A stretch of 64,000 nt of DNA, from positions 7,050,763-7,114,762 of the forward strand of contig JAPTYO010000007.1 of the NCBI GenBank assembly GCA_036873135.1, read 5' to 3'. The translations under genes were made by a program, and so were the position numbers. The DNA is from Clarkia xantiana subsp. parviflora (lineage: Eukaryota; Streptophyta; Magnoliopsida; Myrtales; Onagraceae). Below are positions 10,921 to 23,633 of the stretch, in pieces. A model generated the notes under the pieces. It saw only the letters and a list, made by a program, of their open reading frames with translations. It ran no database searches and had not been told where the DNA came from. Positions within the stretch are counted from its first letter, which is position 1; each line of letters opens with the position of its first letter.

Positions 10921-12238
10921 ATGGAGATGCAAGCGGTAATAATGGGGTGTTTGATGATGATGTTGTTGGTCCAAAATAGAGTGGATTGCAAAAAAATAGG
11001 ATTCGCAGATTGCATTGGCCCGAAATACAGCGTCTGCGCAGTAAAGAATGCAAGACTTTATTGCGCAGGAAAGGCGGTGAGTTACTGCGCCGGGCCGCGT
11101 AGTAGGCGAGTGCGTTTACTGGAGACGGCCACCCTTAAATTGCACTACTGCGAACTCGGTTGTGCTCTCTCACGTTGCACTCAACTCGACTCAGGTACAC
11201 ATTTTTAAGATATTGTTAATAATTTTTAAAAAAATATATGTTGTTAGTCGATGTTTCATATTTAAAATGTTGATATTAGGTGTTTAACTATTAGATTTGT
11301 TGATTTCTATTTTTCTTATTTTATTAAAATTAAAGGAACACAAATATGTTTGTAAAGTGTCAATTAATCCTAAAGCACGAGCATTAAATCTAAATAATAT
11401 TTCAAAAAATTGAAAATTATTTTTTTTTAAAAAAAATATAAAACAACAATAATAACGTCAAAATCAATAATAAAAAAATTGGAAACTAGGACAGTGATTA
11501 CAACATGATCTATAGTTGAGATTTTTTGTTTTAAGGATTTTAACCCTTAAATATATTTGTCAAAATATGATTTGAGACATTTTGTATAGTTGCAAAAACT
11601 TTAGCTAAAAATGCAGTATTTTTTTTTTTTAAAAAAAACTTTAGTTTTTGTTAAATTGTGTGCAATGTCACATGAAATGCGATGTTTTGACACGTCATGT
11701 TGAAAGACATGTCAAACTAAGTAACATAATACACTTTAGACACAAGCTTTTTATTCAGTAGCTCAGTGCCACCATCCGTGGCACCGAGCGAGTCAATATT
11801 TTTTCCTTTAGACACACGACACGAATTGTCGATCCTAAATGGCTAGCTAATGTATATGTGTTGTGGAACACAGAAGCAAAGCAACAAGTGGGTAAGTGCT
11901 TCGAGGCTTGCTCGGAGAACACCTGTAAGTCAACAAAGAATGCTGATAAGCAAACAAATGATGAGTTCTGCAAGCTCGCATGTGCAAAGTCCAATTGTGG
12001 AGGTACCTACTTCTCTATCTCAGGGACTAAAATGCCAAGTCTTTATTAGAGTATGGGTCGCAATTTAAGCACGACAACACCAAAAATTCGTGTTTGGGAT
12101 AACTATATTTGTGTCGTGCTAAAATCGTATTGTGTAAGAACTTGTATTAAAAATGCTAACCGAACCATATCAAATTAAAATGCAGAAACAGCTGATCAAT
12201 ATACTGTCTGCGGATCTTGCGCCAAGACTTGCTCCTAG
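10921..12238 (+). CDS. Secreted cysteine-rich thionin-like protein, 3 exons
   Basis: Exons are 10921-11194, 11874-12002 and 12186-12238, all with GT-AG borders and phase 1 at both junctions, giving 151 residues. The N-terminus is a signal peptide (hydrophobic MGCLMMMLLV core, residues 1-22). The mature part is basic and has paired cysteine modules: CELGCALSRC at the end of exon 1, then CFEACSENTC and FCKLACAKSNC in exon 2, and CGSCAKTC at the C-terminus. This C-x3-C-x(3-5)-C pattern resembles plant thionin-like proteins, small extracellular defence or signalling peptides. It is larger than a classical thionin and lacks its compact six- or eight-Cys layout. Antimicrobial activity is not shown. 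Intron 1 carries a decayed copy of the GGGTTAAGAACC element (about 11230-11550). The splice joins are inferred from phase and cysteine spacing. Confidence 0.7.
11230..11550. repeat. Decayed GGGTTAAGAACC-family element in intron 1 of the peptide gene
   Basis: The left part contains TTTAAAATGTTGATATTAGG and TTTGTTGATTT. The right part contains CTATAGTTGAGA and TTTTAACCC. Both match the two ends of the intact copy at 40491-40927 in order. No target duplication could be defined. Confidence 0.5.
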
Positions 12239-14335
12239 ATCCTCACGGTGTCTCTGTTTTGTAAAACATAATTGATGGTATTGTATTTATAAGCGTGCAT
12301 CTGATGTATATATATAACATTACAGTATTGTTTAAGGCGAGCGCCTCATAAGCAGAAGGTTATGTGCCTCGCTACGCCTCAGGCGTCATCCTATAAATAA
12401 ATTATTATTTTTTCTCAATTTATTACTTTTTAAATCTAAATAATTAAAAAATAGACAAAATTAATAGAATACTAGATTTTGATTTCTAAATCTCTTCTTT
12501 TTCTCCATCTCGTATAAGCATGTCTCCTTTATACTAATAGGTTTAATATCTACCTAATTGAAGTAAATTGTCTACTATTTCTTTAATATTTTCTATATGA
12601 TAATAACTTTTATTTAATTATTCTAATTTGTATAAAAAGTAGATAACATTATATCTAAGTAAGTGCACCTCTTTACCTCAAATTTGAGGAAATATGCAGC
12701 CTTGTCACCGCCTCAAACCTTCGACAACATTGCAACTTTATATCCATTTTCTTTTAGTATTTGTTAATAAATAGAGATTTCATTCCGATGATACTGGCGC
12801 CTAAGTACACACTTCATAATCGCCTTCTTGAAGCTCATCAAGATCTACTAAGGATACTGATTGAGTATCTGATACATGAATTGCTTTAAATTGACTAAGC
12901 TAACAATAAATCGCATCCTATCAACAAAGAGAAGAGCTTAAAAAGAGATCATCTATAATTTGAGAAGAAAAAAAGTTGCTAATTGAACAAACTGAGCAAG
13001 GGAAGCAAGGATGCAACTAGATAGCCACAATCATTTTTTTGTATTCATTCCGTTGTGTAATGTACTAACTCTTTTACATATAATTTACGATTTACTCGCC
13101 TCCTTATATACCTAACACGGTATGTGCGTCATACGGACTAACAGGTAACCACAAAGTGACACTACTAAAGTGTTTCAAATTACAAAGGAGTAAGCGTTCA
13201 TAATCACTAATAAATAGAGAAGTCATATCTACAGAGATGCCTTCACTTAATCAACTCTGCTCACTTTCACTTTGACAAATAAGGAATCTGTAGCGTTGCT
13301 TAGAAAGTAAAACTGTAAAAACTACTGAGCAGTAAGCCTGTAGTAATCAAATGGGCGAAGAGATGGGATTCTAAACAATTTTTTCTTACATTCACAAGGG
13401 AGAAAAGGGATATATATATCAATGAAATGACCTCATCAAAGGAACGAACATATATAATGGTGCTAATGTAAAGAAAATAGAGGGTGGGGGCTCATACAAC
13501 TAAATCAACTCCTTTTTGTACTACTTACTATGTGATCCCAATCCAAAAATTCAATGGCACTACAATAAACACACCGCTAGGACAAAACTCTTTTTAAGTA
13601 AACTCATCAACTTCGCGGCTAATACTCAAAAAACCTGACAAAACATCAAAACCACATACATTTTAGTTGTTAAAACTACATAGGACCGATATTTTAATAC
13701 TTCAAAATGCTAAGATGGATGCTCACAGAATATCTTCTCAATTCTTGAGTTGAGCAACTACTTAACGGTAAATATGAATTAACTTCAATGCATAGATAAT
13801 TAGATATAAATTGTCTCACCTTAAAAGAATTAACAAGTTGGAACCCGTTCACTTGAAGCAAACCTAGTGATGTTGAGTAAGAACTGCAAAAACCAATCAA
13901 ACATATCAATACCCATAAGAAATAGCATAATTAGAGACTCCGCGAAATAACAAAAAGTCGTTTATTTAGGCAGCCATACATTTGAGAAAATATAGCAAAA
14001 AGGGGAAAGAACGTGTCATGAATAAGCTATAAAGTCTACCATGAAATCTAAGAGTAGCCGAACAGAGTCATCAAGCAGTGCTACGACATTATTGTGTATA
14101 TGTTAAGCAATCTATTAGTGTTCAATCATGTTAACGATTCTAATAATCGATTTGTTAAAATATGGGGGCTTTATCAATTAGCAGAAGCAGGAAATGTAGA
14201 GCCACTAAGTTGTGTAACTAGCTAAAGCATGAACAAGGCAGGCAGCATCTAGTGGAAATGTGAGGGCAACTACAGAATATGCTTAATCACCAGAGACAAA
14301 ATTTGGATTTTGACACTGGCCCAACCAATTGCTTT
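12239..14335. other. Intergenic region and COPB2 3' UTR
   Basis: Bases about 12338-12740 look like an old element: GGCGAGCGCCTC and GCCTCAGGCG at the left face GTCACCGCCTCAAACC at the right in an AT-rich body. Bases 12750-13900 show no supported gene. On the minus strand, 13882 down to 13817 is bounded by a good acceptor (TTTTTGCAG) and a good donor (TTTTAAG|GTGAGA). It could be an exon of a longer COPB2 3' UTR. Bases about 14200-14335 are the proximal 3' UTR. Confidence 0.4.
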
Positions 14336-17300
14336 TTAGGCCGATGGGGTTCCTTCATGGTTCGTACCCCACTGTTCTTCCGACTCGTTACCATTAACGA
14401 GTACTGCCCCATCCGTAGAATCAGCATCTACTATCTCGGCCTCTTCTTCTCCATTCCCATCAGCATCCTATTCAATTAAGCAAAGTTATTTTCCCATTCT
14501 CTAATAAAAGTCAGAAACAAATGCAAAAATAATAAAGGCAAAAGTAGTTATACCTCATAAGTTTCACCATTTTCGAGTGGTGCGCCGTCTTCTTCCACTG
14601 GCACATCCACTTCCTCCACTTGCATGTTTTTGAAAGCCTCAACAAGAGGTAATGTTAATCTGTCGGCGTAGTTGATGTAATCGCTTGCAGGAGGATAGGC
14701 ATCCCTACAGAACACACAAAAGGATTCAATTCATATCTTATTAGCTGAATAGAAATTATTAATTTCCTTGCTCCTAAAGCTGGAAAATTATTTCACGCAG
14801 ATTATTGAGCTGACTAGAAAATTATAATTACCTTGTCTCAGCTACTCGAGATTCAACAGAGAGAGCCACCTGCCAATCATCAAATAGGTTCGGGTATTCT
14901 TCAGGATCAGCCAAAGACTCCGCAGCTTTGGGATTAACCTGTAACGACATTCACGTAAATTGATAAAACAAAAAACAAACTGTTGGCTTGAGAATATGAA
15001 ATTGCCCATTTAAACGGCAAGTTACCTTGTTAAGGTCCTTCCTCCAAATTGCAACAATTTCTGATACTTTACTTGGAAGATAAGATCTTGCCATCAAAGC
15101 TGCCTCTGGTATCCGGTTGCTTCAAGGGACAAAAGCTTCAGTATCAGTATCCATATAATAAAAAGTACTTAAATTATTATTTTTTTAAAAAAAAAAATTA
15201 CCTTTCCACCAGCAGCTGGAGACAGTCTTCTAATTTTCCCAGCATGAACAAACAAAGGAATGCAACGTTGTTCTTCCCTTGCTCTTTAGCAAGTGATGCA
15301 AGATTTGAGATTCCTTCAGCATCTCCCAGTGAAGAATAAAGCAGCAACAGACCGCTCAAGTCCATTGCATACTTCATACACTCCTCAGCCATTTGCAACT
15401 GCAAGAATTTCTAATAAGAATTTTCTAGACAAGTATATATATATATATATTTCATTTGATATATATGAGTGGAATCTTCTAGAACCAATAAGGTACCGGA
15501 AACCTTGCATGGCCATACTGAACATAGCAAATGCAAAATAGTGTTTTGTATTCCAAATGCAAAATTCAACATCCAGCTTCAAAATTCGGAGATTTTTTTT
15601 TTCTAAATCAATACATGTTCCACAAAAAACATTACAAATCAAATTTGAAACAATCAGGGCAACATTATCCACTTGACAAGCATTTTACTAAAAAATTCAA
15701 CCCACCTCTGCTTAATAAAGACTAAAGAGGTTGTTTTGTTGATGTACCTTTCCAGTAGACATAGCTAATTCACCCAACTGCTTCCACTTAGACTCGCTCT
15801 GTGCTTCAACTGCAATATCCTGCAGTCAAATAAATGAAAACAAGAAGACAAGATTCAGATAATATCAAACTCATGCACACAAAAAGAGTGAAACAAAATA
15901 CAAAAACCTATATTTTCACTTCCCTTAGGGAAAAACTTTTCCTTAGACTCACTCACCTTTGCAATCTCTAGTCTGCCGAGTTGAATAGCCAGATCGAACT
16001 TATAGTCAGGATCAGTGGCGACTTCAAGTGCATCCTCAATCATACCACGTGACTCCAAGAAGCGTGCCACACTAGCAACCAATAGAAGTTTCTCAAATAA
16101 ATCTCCCATGTCATGCCAAATATTACACCATGTACAAAACAGATATTCCATATGCCGTACCTGTTATAGTGCTCTTTGGGAATTGAAGGTAATATTGTGC
16201 TGGCCCTTTCCAAATCTCCACGCATCACAAGTGTCTTGTACTCAATCAAACTAAGAAGTAATGTGTATCCCATAACACTGAACAGGAAAAGCAGATTGAG
16301 ATCAAGCTCAACATCGATCTAAGATACCTAAAACCCTGTTAACAATGGAATGTCTACGACAAGCCCTCACTTGAATTCTTTGTCAATTAGGTAAACCCGA
16401 CTTTGATTTGCAAGGTATCCCAATAAGTACATGGGTCGGTCCAAATGGAACATTGTTGTAACCTGAAAAAGCGATGCTGTTATTTGAAGCAACAATACCA
16501 TCGATAATGAATTCTGTAACATGAACCCTCACAAAACATTTGAGGATTGTTTTGACTAGACATGAAATTTAGGAAACATAATAACAGAGGGATCAATGCA
16601 CTGTACCTCTCCGCCAACACAGTAATTATGCCTCCAGGAAGAGTTATTGTAAATGAAACAATCACCAACCCAGATTCCTGTCCTCGCACGTTCGTTGACT
16701 TCATGGAGAAGCTCAAAAGCATTCTCAACTCCCTGATCATCAACCGGTTTCCCACTATCTAAATATGTAGAAACTACATCCCGCTGCAGTTGGCAAATTC
16801 TCAATTCAGTAAACCACTATCACATGGATTTTAGCAAATCAAGATATAGGGTGAATTATAATGTTAACTGCATATTGCATACAGTTGAAGAAACTAGAGG
16901 TTAAAAGTCCATACACAGATAAGAGAGAATTAACAGTTTACATACATTGTACTTCAGGATGTAGAAAGATGTATCACTGGCAATCGTGACCAGATCACCG
17001 CTATCAGCCCAGTACAGATTCTGATATATAGAGAAAAAACTTAAGTTATCATACAACACAACTTAAATCTAAAAGGGTGACCAAAGTCTAGAGATGCTGC
17101 ATCCTTACTTTTACAGTAACATCAATTCTTCTAATTAACCTGCACTCTGCCCAATCGTAGAAGCAGATGAAGTCATTTGAGCACATTGCTAGTAAATTTC
17201 CACCATAAATACGTTCTGCTGAAAAGGTTGGCCGCACACTTCTCTTCTCCTGAAAACAAGCTTAACTACATTAGACCTCATCCATATATATTATTTTAGT

Positions 17301-20300
17301 AAAACCAAACATCTGTGATTTGCCTTTGCCTTCTCATAGAAAGATGAAAATTCGAGAGGCAATAAAGATAACCAGTCAAGACTGCATGTATTCACCATTA
17401 TGAATAGCAACATAAAGAAATACAAACCTGGAAATTTTTACTGAATATTTTGATTTTTGAGGTGCTTTCTCTCACAGCGTATTCACCATCAGTAGACCAA
17501 GCAAATTCCAATGCTGAACCAAATGAACGATTCCTCCACGCTAGGGCAGTATATATGATGTACTCACCATCTCCACAAACTACCACAAACCTCCCATTTG
17601 GATTGTGCTTTAAGCTCTGCAAACATATAATCAATCAACATAAGGAAAAATGACCGCAAATGACACAATCATTCCTATGCATGAACTATAAGAGATTGCT
17701 TACCCAAAATGATTGACAAACATATATAACTTGACCCTCATTCAATTTCAACCACAGACAAATAAAGAAAATTACCCACTAAGAGAAGAGAACATTATTA
17801 AAGCTGAAAGGTGAGAATTCTGACACAACAAGGCACATGCAACAAAGAACAGACATTGGAAGGAAGAGGAACTTAAATAAAAAACATGAATTGTGTAATG
17901 AGAGTAATAATATCGAGGAGCATTCAGCATGTGAGAACTGGGAAGACGTGAAACCATAGAGATCAAGTTGTGCCACGTCTACTTGCATGCTCATACAACA
18001 ACATGCATGCCCAGTAACCACATGCATTTGCATAAGGATGCTACTAGCATACTGACTCACCTGAGGATAAAGATCACACGTTCCCAACTCCTTGACAGCC
18101 AAAGGTAATCTTTCACCATCAGTAGCCTGAAAGAAACGATCAAGACAATAAACAACCTCCAAAAACCAGGTATAATAGATGAATAAAGAATAATGTATAT
18201 TTCAAACCTCAAAGTCTGCTCCGACACTCTTAATATTCACAGTTTGAATTTCATTATGTTTAGCCCAAATGATCTTGCCACTGTTGTCCATACTTGCTAC
18301 AGGTACTTCACGACCAATCTTCACCATAATGGTACCTTCATCATAACCAATCACCACCCTGTAAAGATGATTAAGTTAATTAAGCTTCCATTTTCCCAGT
18401 GACAAGAAAGTATAAATGCCTTTCAATATTATACCTCCGAGAGCTCTTCATATACCCAATTGCCCATACCCTCTCAAGACCATAATTCAATGTGTTCTCG
18501 AGCCTGCAAGACAGTGTATTTACAAAGTCAGCGGATTTGAAAATTTTGATGTGATTTATCCAATGGTACAAAACCGTCTAAGTAAATTACCCTTAGTCGT
18601 ATATCTACAACTAATAATACCATGCTCCAAATGTAATCCTCTCAAAGAATTTAGACAAACTAGCCTTGGAGTTTGGAAAGAAGTATGAAATACAGTATCC
18701 ACTGAATGTGCAACTACAACAAATAAAGAATAAGAAAAAATTAAGAGAACTTTGACAGACGCTGAACCAAAATGAAAGAATTGCCACACATCACCTGTAT
18801 GTGGTAGAATGCCAAATGCGGACTGTACCATCCTCGGAACCAGTAATTATTATAGGAAGATCAGGATGAAAACAGACAGCAGAAACATTGTGTGTGTGGC
18901 CTTCAAGTGTCTGGACACAACTTTTAGTTTGATAATCCCACACCTGATTTCAAATTGCTGAATAAGAATAAGTCCAAAGGGGATCACGCTGGTTCTGCAT
19001 CAATTTGAACGACTTACCTTAGCAGTGTGGTCATCAGAGCCGGTAATAAGATACGGTTTGTCACCACCTGTGAAGTAATCCACACAATTTACTCCTTTCT
19101 GATGAGCATCCAGAGTAAAATTTGGATCAGGGGATCCGAGATTCCAGATCTAGTCAAGAACAGCATGCAATGATTAGGGAAACTTCAATGAAGTATCAGA
19201 TACCCGAACCAAATGATACAGTGAATAAAAAACCATCAGTACCTTTATTGTTCGATCAAGAGATGCACTAGCAAACGTATTGGTATCCTTCGGGTTAAAT
19301 GTAACTTGCATCACATAATGAGAATGCCCCTCAAATATTTGAGTACAGAACCAGCCCTTCTCCCAGTCCCAAAGCTTGATCAGCATATCATCAGATGATG
19401 ACAGCACATAGGGAAGAGTTGGATGAACAGCCACACATCTAATGTAGTCTGTATGTGCTTCAAATACTTTGACCTTGTCCATTGTGTTGTAATTATAAAC
19501 ACGGATAAACATATCATCTGCTCCTGCCACAACCCACTGCTTTCGGGATATGAACTTTGCAGACCTAACTGCAAAGATATAGGTTGGATATTAGTGACAG
19601 TCCAGCTCAGTGAATAGAAAAATGCATAAAGCTTATTTTCCAACATGAATGAGTGGACGCATAATACCTGGAAGCTCAGTCACTTCAAATGACTTCACCA
19701 TGGTCTATAGTAACATAAAGATATTAGTTAGTATATAAATAAGTTCTTACAGATCTCTTATAGATTGCAGATCATATCTATCTATCTATCACCGCATTTC
19801 CCTACCTGTGTCTGGTAGTTCCAAATACAAACTGTTCCAGAATACAAGCTCGCTAAGATCCTGCAAGAAATGAATGACTGCATCAGCAATATGTCCAGTT
19901 CTTCAGAACTTTAGTGCTGGCATTTGGTTATGAGTAAAAGCATTGCCGACTAAATCAAAGATCTCATCAACATACTGATCACATGCCATTATGACAAAGC
20001 TAGAATTGCAACAGTTGCTCACCATGGTTCGGTTGGATGCAGATCTACAGACTTGACTCTTTCTGATCGTTGAGCGAGTTTCCTCTGTTACAATAACAAA
20101 TAAAAACAATCACTTCGTCAACCAATCCATGTTCCATACAAACTAGAAAAAGAAAAATCTGAAGCTGACAAGATTTAAATCATCATACCTTGATTTCAAG
20201 TCTGAGAGGCTGCAAAAAAAAAGCACAAAAAGAAGTAATCAGTCACAATATCAAATTCAACTGAATTAAACTTGAATTCAGTCAATTATGTTATAACTAT

Positions 20301-20569
20301 CAAATCTACTGATGGAATTAACCACTCCACTCTAAGATTGAATATATGTAATACAAGCTCCAGTTAAGTATCTTGGTCCCTAAAACGCATATGGACACTG
20401 ATTCAATCCCCGCATTACCATGCGATTCCGTATAAACCAAAACTAGCAGCATTGCGAGCATAACGAAGCATCCACATCAAATCAAGGCCAAATTAAGCCA
20501 GATCTTAGTTGTACTAGAACCAAAAAAGCAATCAACATTTGTAATCATGACAGGAGAAGCAAGTACCAT
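14336..20569 (-). CDS. COPB2: Coatomer subunit beta-prime (COPI), 24 coding exons
   Basis: It is part of the heptameric COPI coat that forms Golgi-to-ER and intra-Golgi vesicles and binds dilysine cargo. Exons in coding order: 20567-20569, 20189-20209, 20023-20084, 19806-19860, 19668-19704, 19243-19568, 19018-19149, 18795-18943, 18435-18503, 18208-18358, 18061-18126, 17428-17616, 17109-17249, 16946-17020, 16607-16783, 16371-16462, 16161-16277, 15957-16071, 15748-15819, 15202-15398, 15026-15119, 14832-14938, 14554-14704, 14336-14467. They total 2730 nt, 909 residues, and all junction phases agree. The N-terminal WD40 propeller ([40 protein letters not shown]) is followed by a second propeller, an alpha-solenoid ([20 protein letters not shown]) and an acidic tail ending NHEGTPSA. 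Near identity to Arabidopsis along its length makes this secure. Coding exon 1 is only the ATG. Confidence 0.97.
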
Positions 20570-21568
20570 GGTGGATCGAGATCGGTGATGATTCTTTACT
20601 TATGAGTCTCGGAGATCCAGCTACCACCACGATCCGGCGAACGGAGAAGAAAACAGAGGTCCCACGTTGACAAAAGAATAATTTTCTTAGGATTTGAGTG
20701 GCGTGGTGGAGAGATGATGATGCTGGTTCTGTATCATCTGGAGGGAACTCCGAGCAAGCGAGAGAGAGAAAGAGTTGAGGCTTCAGTTTTGTATGGACGA
20801 TGATATACAGAAACTCAACGAGAAATGGTAGCAAAAATATAATAATAACAAGATTCACACTAAATAGTAAATATGCCCCGAGATTCTAACTGTATTTAAC
20901 TCAGTCCTCTACAACTCTTTTTGTTTTTTTTTTGTTTTTGTTTTTTTTGGTTAAATTACAACACTTTTAATAAATATAATAATAACATGTGACAAAATTA
21001 GCAATTCTGATATTTAAATTTTATAACATCTGGTTTTAAATGCGTATTTTAGTGACACGTGATACCGTCTGTTTTGAACTTTAAGACGTGCCGTAAAATA
21101 GTTAATTATTAAAACACAATCCCAACATTGAGTGTTTTGTAAAAAACAAATCGAATTTTTTTTGTAATAAACAATAACTTTGCAAAACTTAGCAAAGTGC
21201 AAATACGTTGATTTTTGTACTAAAAATTTACAGAAAACACACCCATATGAATCAGATCGTGGTTATTCATGTGATGCATGATGGACAAATCAACATAGTT
21301 TATATTAAAATACAGTATGTCGATGTTACACGTTTAATTTGCATAACTTTTTAATAGAAAAATTAACATAATTTGCACTTTACTATGTAATACAAAGTTG
21401 AGTTTGTTTTCTACAAATAATAAAAAAAATCGGTTCATTTTTTTTACAAACACTCAATTTGAGTTTGCTTTTGGTAATAAACACACTAAAAAATTCAGAT
21501 CATTAAATAATGTTACATACTTTAAAAATCTATAAATAAATTCATTTGCTTTTATTAATTATATATTA
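20570..21568. other. COPB2 5' leader/promoter and AT-rich spacer
   Basis: The COPB2 leader (minus strand) extends to perhaps 20780 and includes CT-rich sequence (plus strand GAGAGAGAGAAAGAG). Beyond it is AT-rich DNA with T tracts at 20920-20950. A diverged inverted repeat spans about 21120-21470: TTGAGTGTTTTGTAAAAAAC and GCAAAGTGCAAATAC at the left face TTTTTTTACAAACACTCAA and TTTGCACTTTACTATG at the right. It is probably an old MITE. Confidence 0.45.
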
Positions 21569-21579
21569 TCTACTCTTAA

Positions 21580-21996
21580 GAGCATCCACGATGGTTTTAC
21601 CTAAATTGTATTCTTTAAAGTTGCCACGTAGACATTTATGTACACTTTAAGTAATACGTAAATTTAAGACACACGTAAAAAATATTTTCTCTGCAATCGT
21701 ATTACTTAAACATATTCCTTAAATATATTTTATTATTAAATTTTCCAACAACCACCAATAAGATATTAGCATTAATTATAAAATGAATTAATTTATAATA
21801 AAAAATTGGTTACGTAATACATAGTGCATTACTTAAATTTAAGGAATGCTTTATGTAAAAACATAAATTTACGTGTGGGTCCCATCTTTAAGGAATGCTA
21901 TGTAAAACCACTGTAGATAGTTTTTATTGTTTTACTTAAATAAACATGTAGGACCCACGTTTACGTATTCTATATGTAATACCACTGTGGATGCTC
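21580..21996. mobile_element. Tourist/Harbinger-type MITE T1, copy A
   Basis: The termini are GAGCATCCACGATGGTTTTAC at the left (positions 21580-21600) and GTAATACCACTGTGGATGCTC in inverse sense at the right. The element is flanked by TAA on both sides (21577-21579 and 21997-21999), the 3-bp target duplication of PIF/Harbinger elements. It is 417 bp long, AT-rich and has no transposase. Copy B at 22225 is the same length in opposite orientation. Confidence 0.8.
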
Positions 21997-22224
21997 TAAA
22001 GAATTATATATTTTTTACATTACTCTAATTAATAACAATTTTTTAAATATAAAAGCATATATGAATACATTTTGAATAGCATATATGATATAAAAATATT
22101 TTTGATGCAAGTACATTACTATAAAAGTTATTTATACACGTGATAATTTTTAAAATAAATAAATAAATTTCCAAAAGTGTGAATAAATTTGTATTAAAAT
22201 AGAATTTCGCTCGAAGCGCGGTAA

Positions 22225-22641
22225 GAGCATCCACAGTGGTATTACGTAAAGATTACGTAAACGTGGGTCCTACATGTTTATTTAAGTAAAGCAACAAAAA
22301 CTATCTACAGTGGTTTTACATAGCATTCCTTAAAGATGAGACCCACACGTAAATTTATGTTTTTACATAAAGCATTCCTTAAATTTAAGTAATGCACTAT
22401 GTATTACGTAACCAATTTTTTATTATAAATTAATTCATTTTATAATTAATGCTAATATCTTATTGGTAGTTGTTGGAAAATTTAATAATAAAATATATTT
22501 AAGGAATATGTTTAAGTAATACGATTGCAGAGAAAATATTTTTTACGTGTGTCTTAAATTTACGTATTACTTAAAATGTACATAAATGTCTACGTGACAA
22601 CTTTAAAGAATACAATTTATGTAAAACCATTGTGGATGCTC
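22225..22641. mobile_element. Tourist/Harbinger-type MITE T1, copy B (inverted)
   Basis: It begins GAGCATCCACAGTGGTATTA and ends CATTGTGGATGCTC, with TAA target duplications at 22222-22224 and 22642-22644. Read in reverse it follows copy A almost base for base over all 417 bp (for example GGTTACGTAATACATAGTGC in A). The 228 bp between the copies would be the loop of a hairpin with arms of about 417 bp. Confidence 0.8.
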
Positions 22642-22652
22642 TAAGTAACTAG

Positions 22653-23357
22653 TACAACAAGAGTTTAGCCCAAGCCAGCATAGCAATGTAGATCAACAAT
22701 ACATCGACAAAATTTATTCCACTGGGCTCGTGTATACAACTCACTATTGGGCTTACATTTGAAACGAGCTCAAAATACCCAGCTTATGAAACTTTGGCCC
22801 AATAAAAATCTTTCGTGGGCTTGTCACTGTCAGTCCTCGGCTGAGCTTGAAGGCAAAATCGAAGATGAAAATCCACCACATCATCGTAAAGCAGGATTGG
22901 ATTTAGTGCACTTCACCACCAGGATTCAGTTTTTGAGCTTGATTCATGGATGAGATTCTGCTATCATTTTGCTATTGATGCATATTGCCGTATCCGAATC
23001 TCATCCATTCATCAATTCCATTTAGCCGTGAAATAAACTAAAAAGCCAAACAGAGCATCCAAATCCATTTAAATGCATAGAACACCATCATAAATCCATG
23101 TTTGAAAATTAATAAAAAAAATTAGAGAAAGGATGATTCAGTTATTTTTAAATTTTTTAGAGAAAGGGTGATTCGGTTTATATGGTCCGACGATCAATTT
23201 ATTTGCTAAACTACACGCATGTTTGTAACGTCCCGGTGATATAGATATCCAGCCTCACTCTTCATGTCCCAGATCATGTCTCATCATTAAGATCTCGTAT
23301 GTTCCGATGCTGCAAAAATCTGTCAGCTAGATCCCAAAATAAATTGTTTGTTGTTGG
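22653..23357. other. Intergenic region, no gene supported
   Basis: A 68-codon frame at 22747-22953 shows no family features. The stretch has no clear element ends. Confidence 0.4.
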
Positions 23358-23633
23358 TATATGGGCTAATAGTCAACTTTTTTTTTTTTTCAATTTGGGC
23401 CAACAAGTTAGTCAATCCCATTGTATTATGTGAATGAAAACGTATATAAATTTAGTACCACATTGATTGAATTTAGTCCATCATTTCCATTTCCCTCTTA
23501 TATAAATCAATATCCTCCTCTCTTCAATGTAGGAATTGTTGATAAATGGGCTAATAGTCAATTTTTCTCAATTTTGGCTAACAAGTTAGTCAAGCCCATT
23601 GTATATATGAATGGAAATACATGTGATTTTTGT

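Larger units (their letters stand above)
21569..22652 (+). mobile_element. Candidate mini-Helitron hosting two Tourist MITEs
   Basis: The 5' end reads A|TCTACTCTTAA (start 21569). The 3' end has the hairpin CGCTCGAAGCG (about 22209-22219) and closes with CTAG (22649-22652) before a host T. Removing the two Tourist elements and one TAA copy each leaves about 243 bp with TC at the start and CTAG at the end, the layout of a non-autonomous Helitron inserted between A and T. One Tourist copy interrupts the 5' end after 8 bases. The other separates the hairpin from the CTAG. The 5' end is the weaker assignment. Confidence 0.5.
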
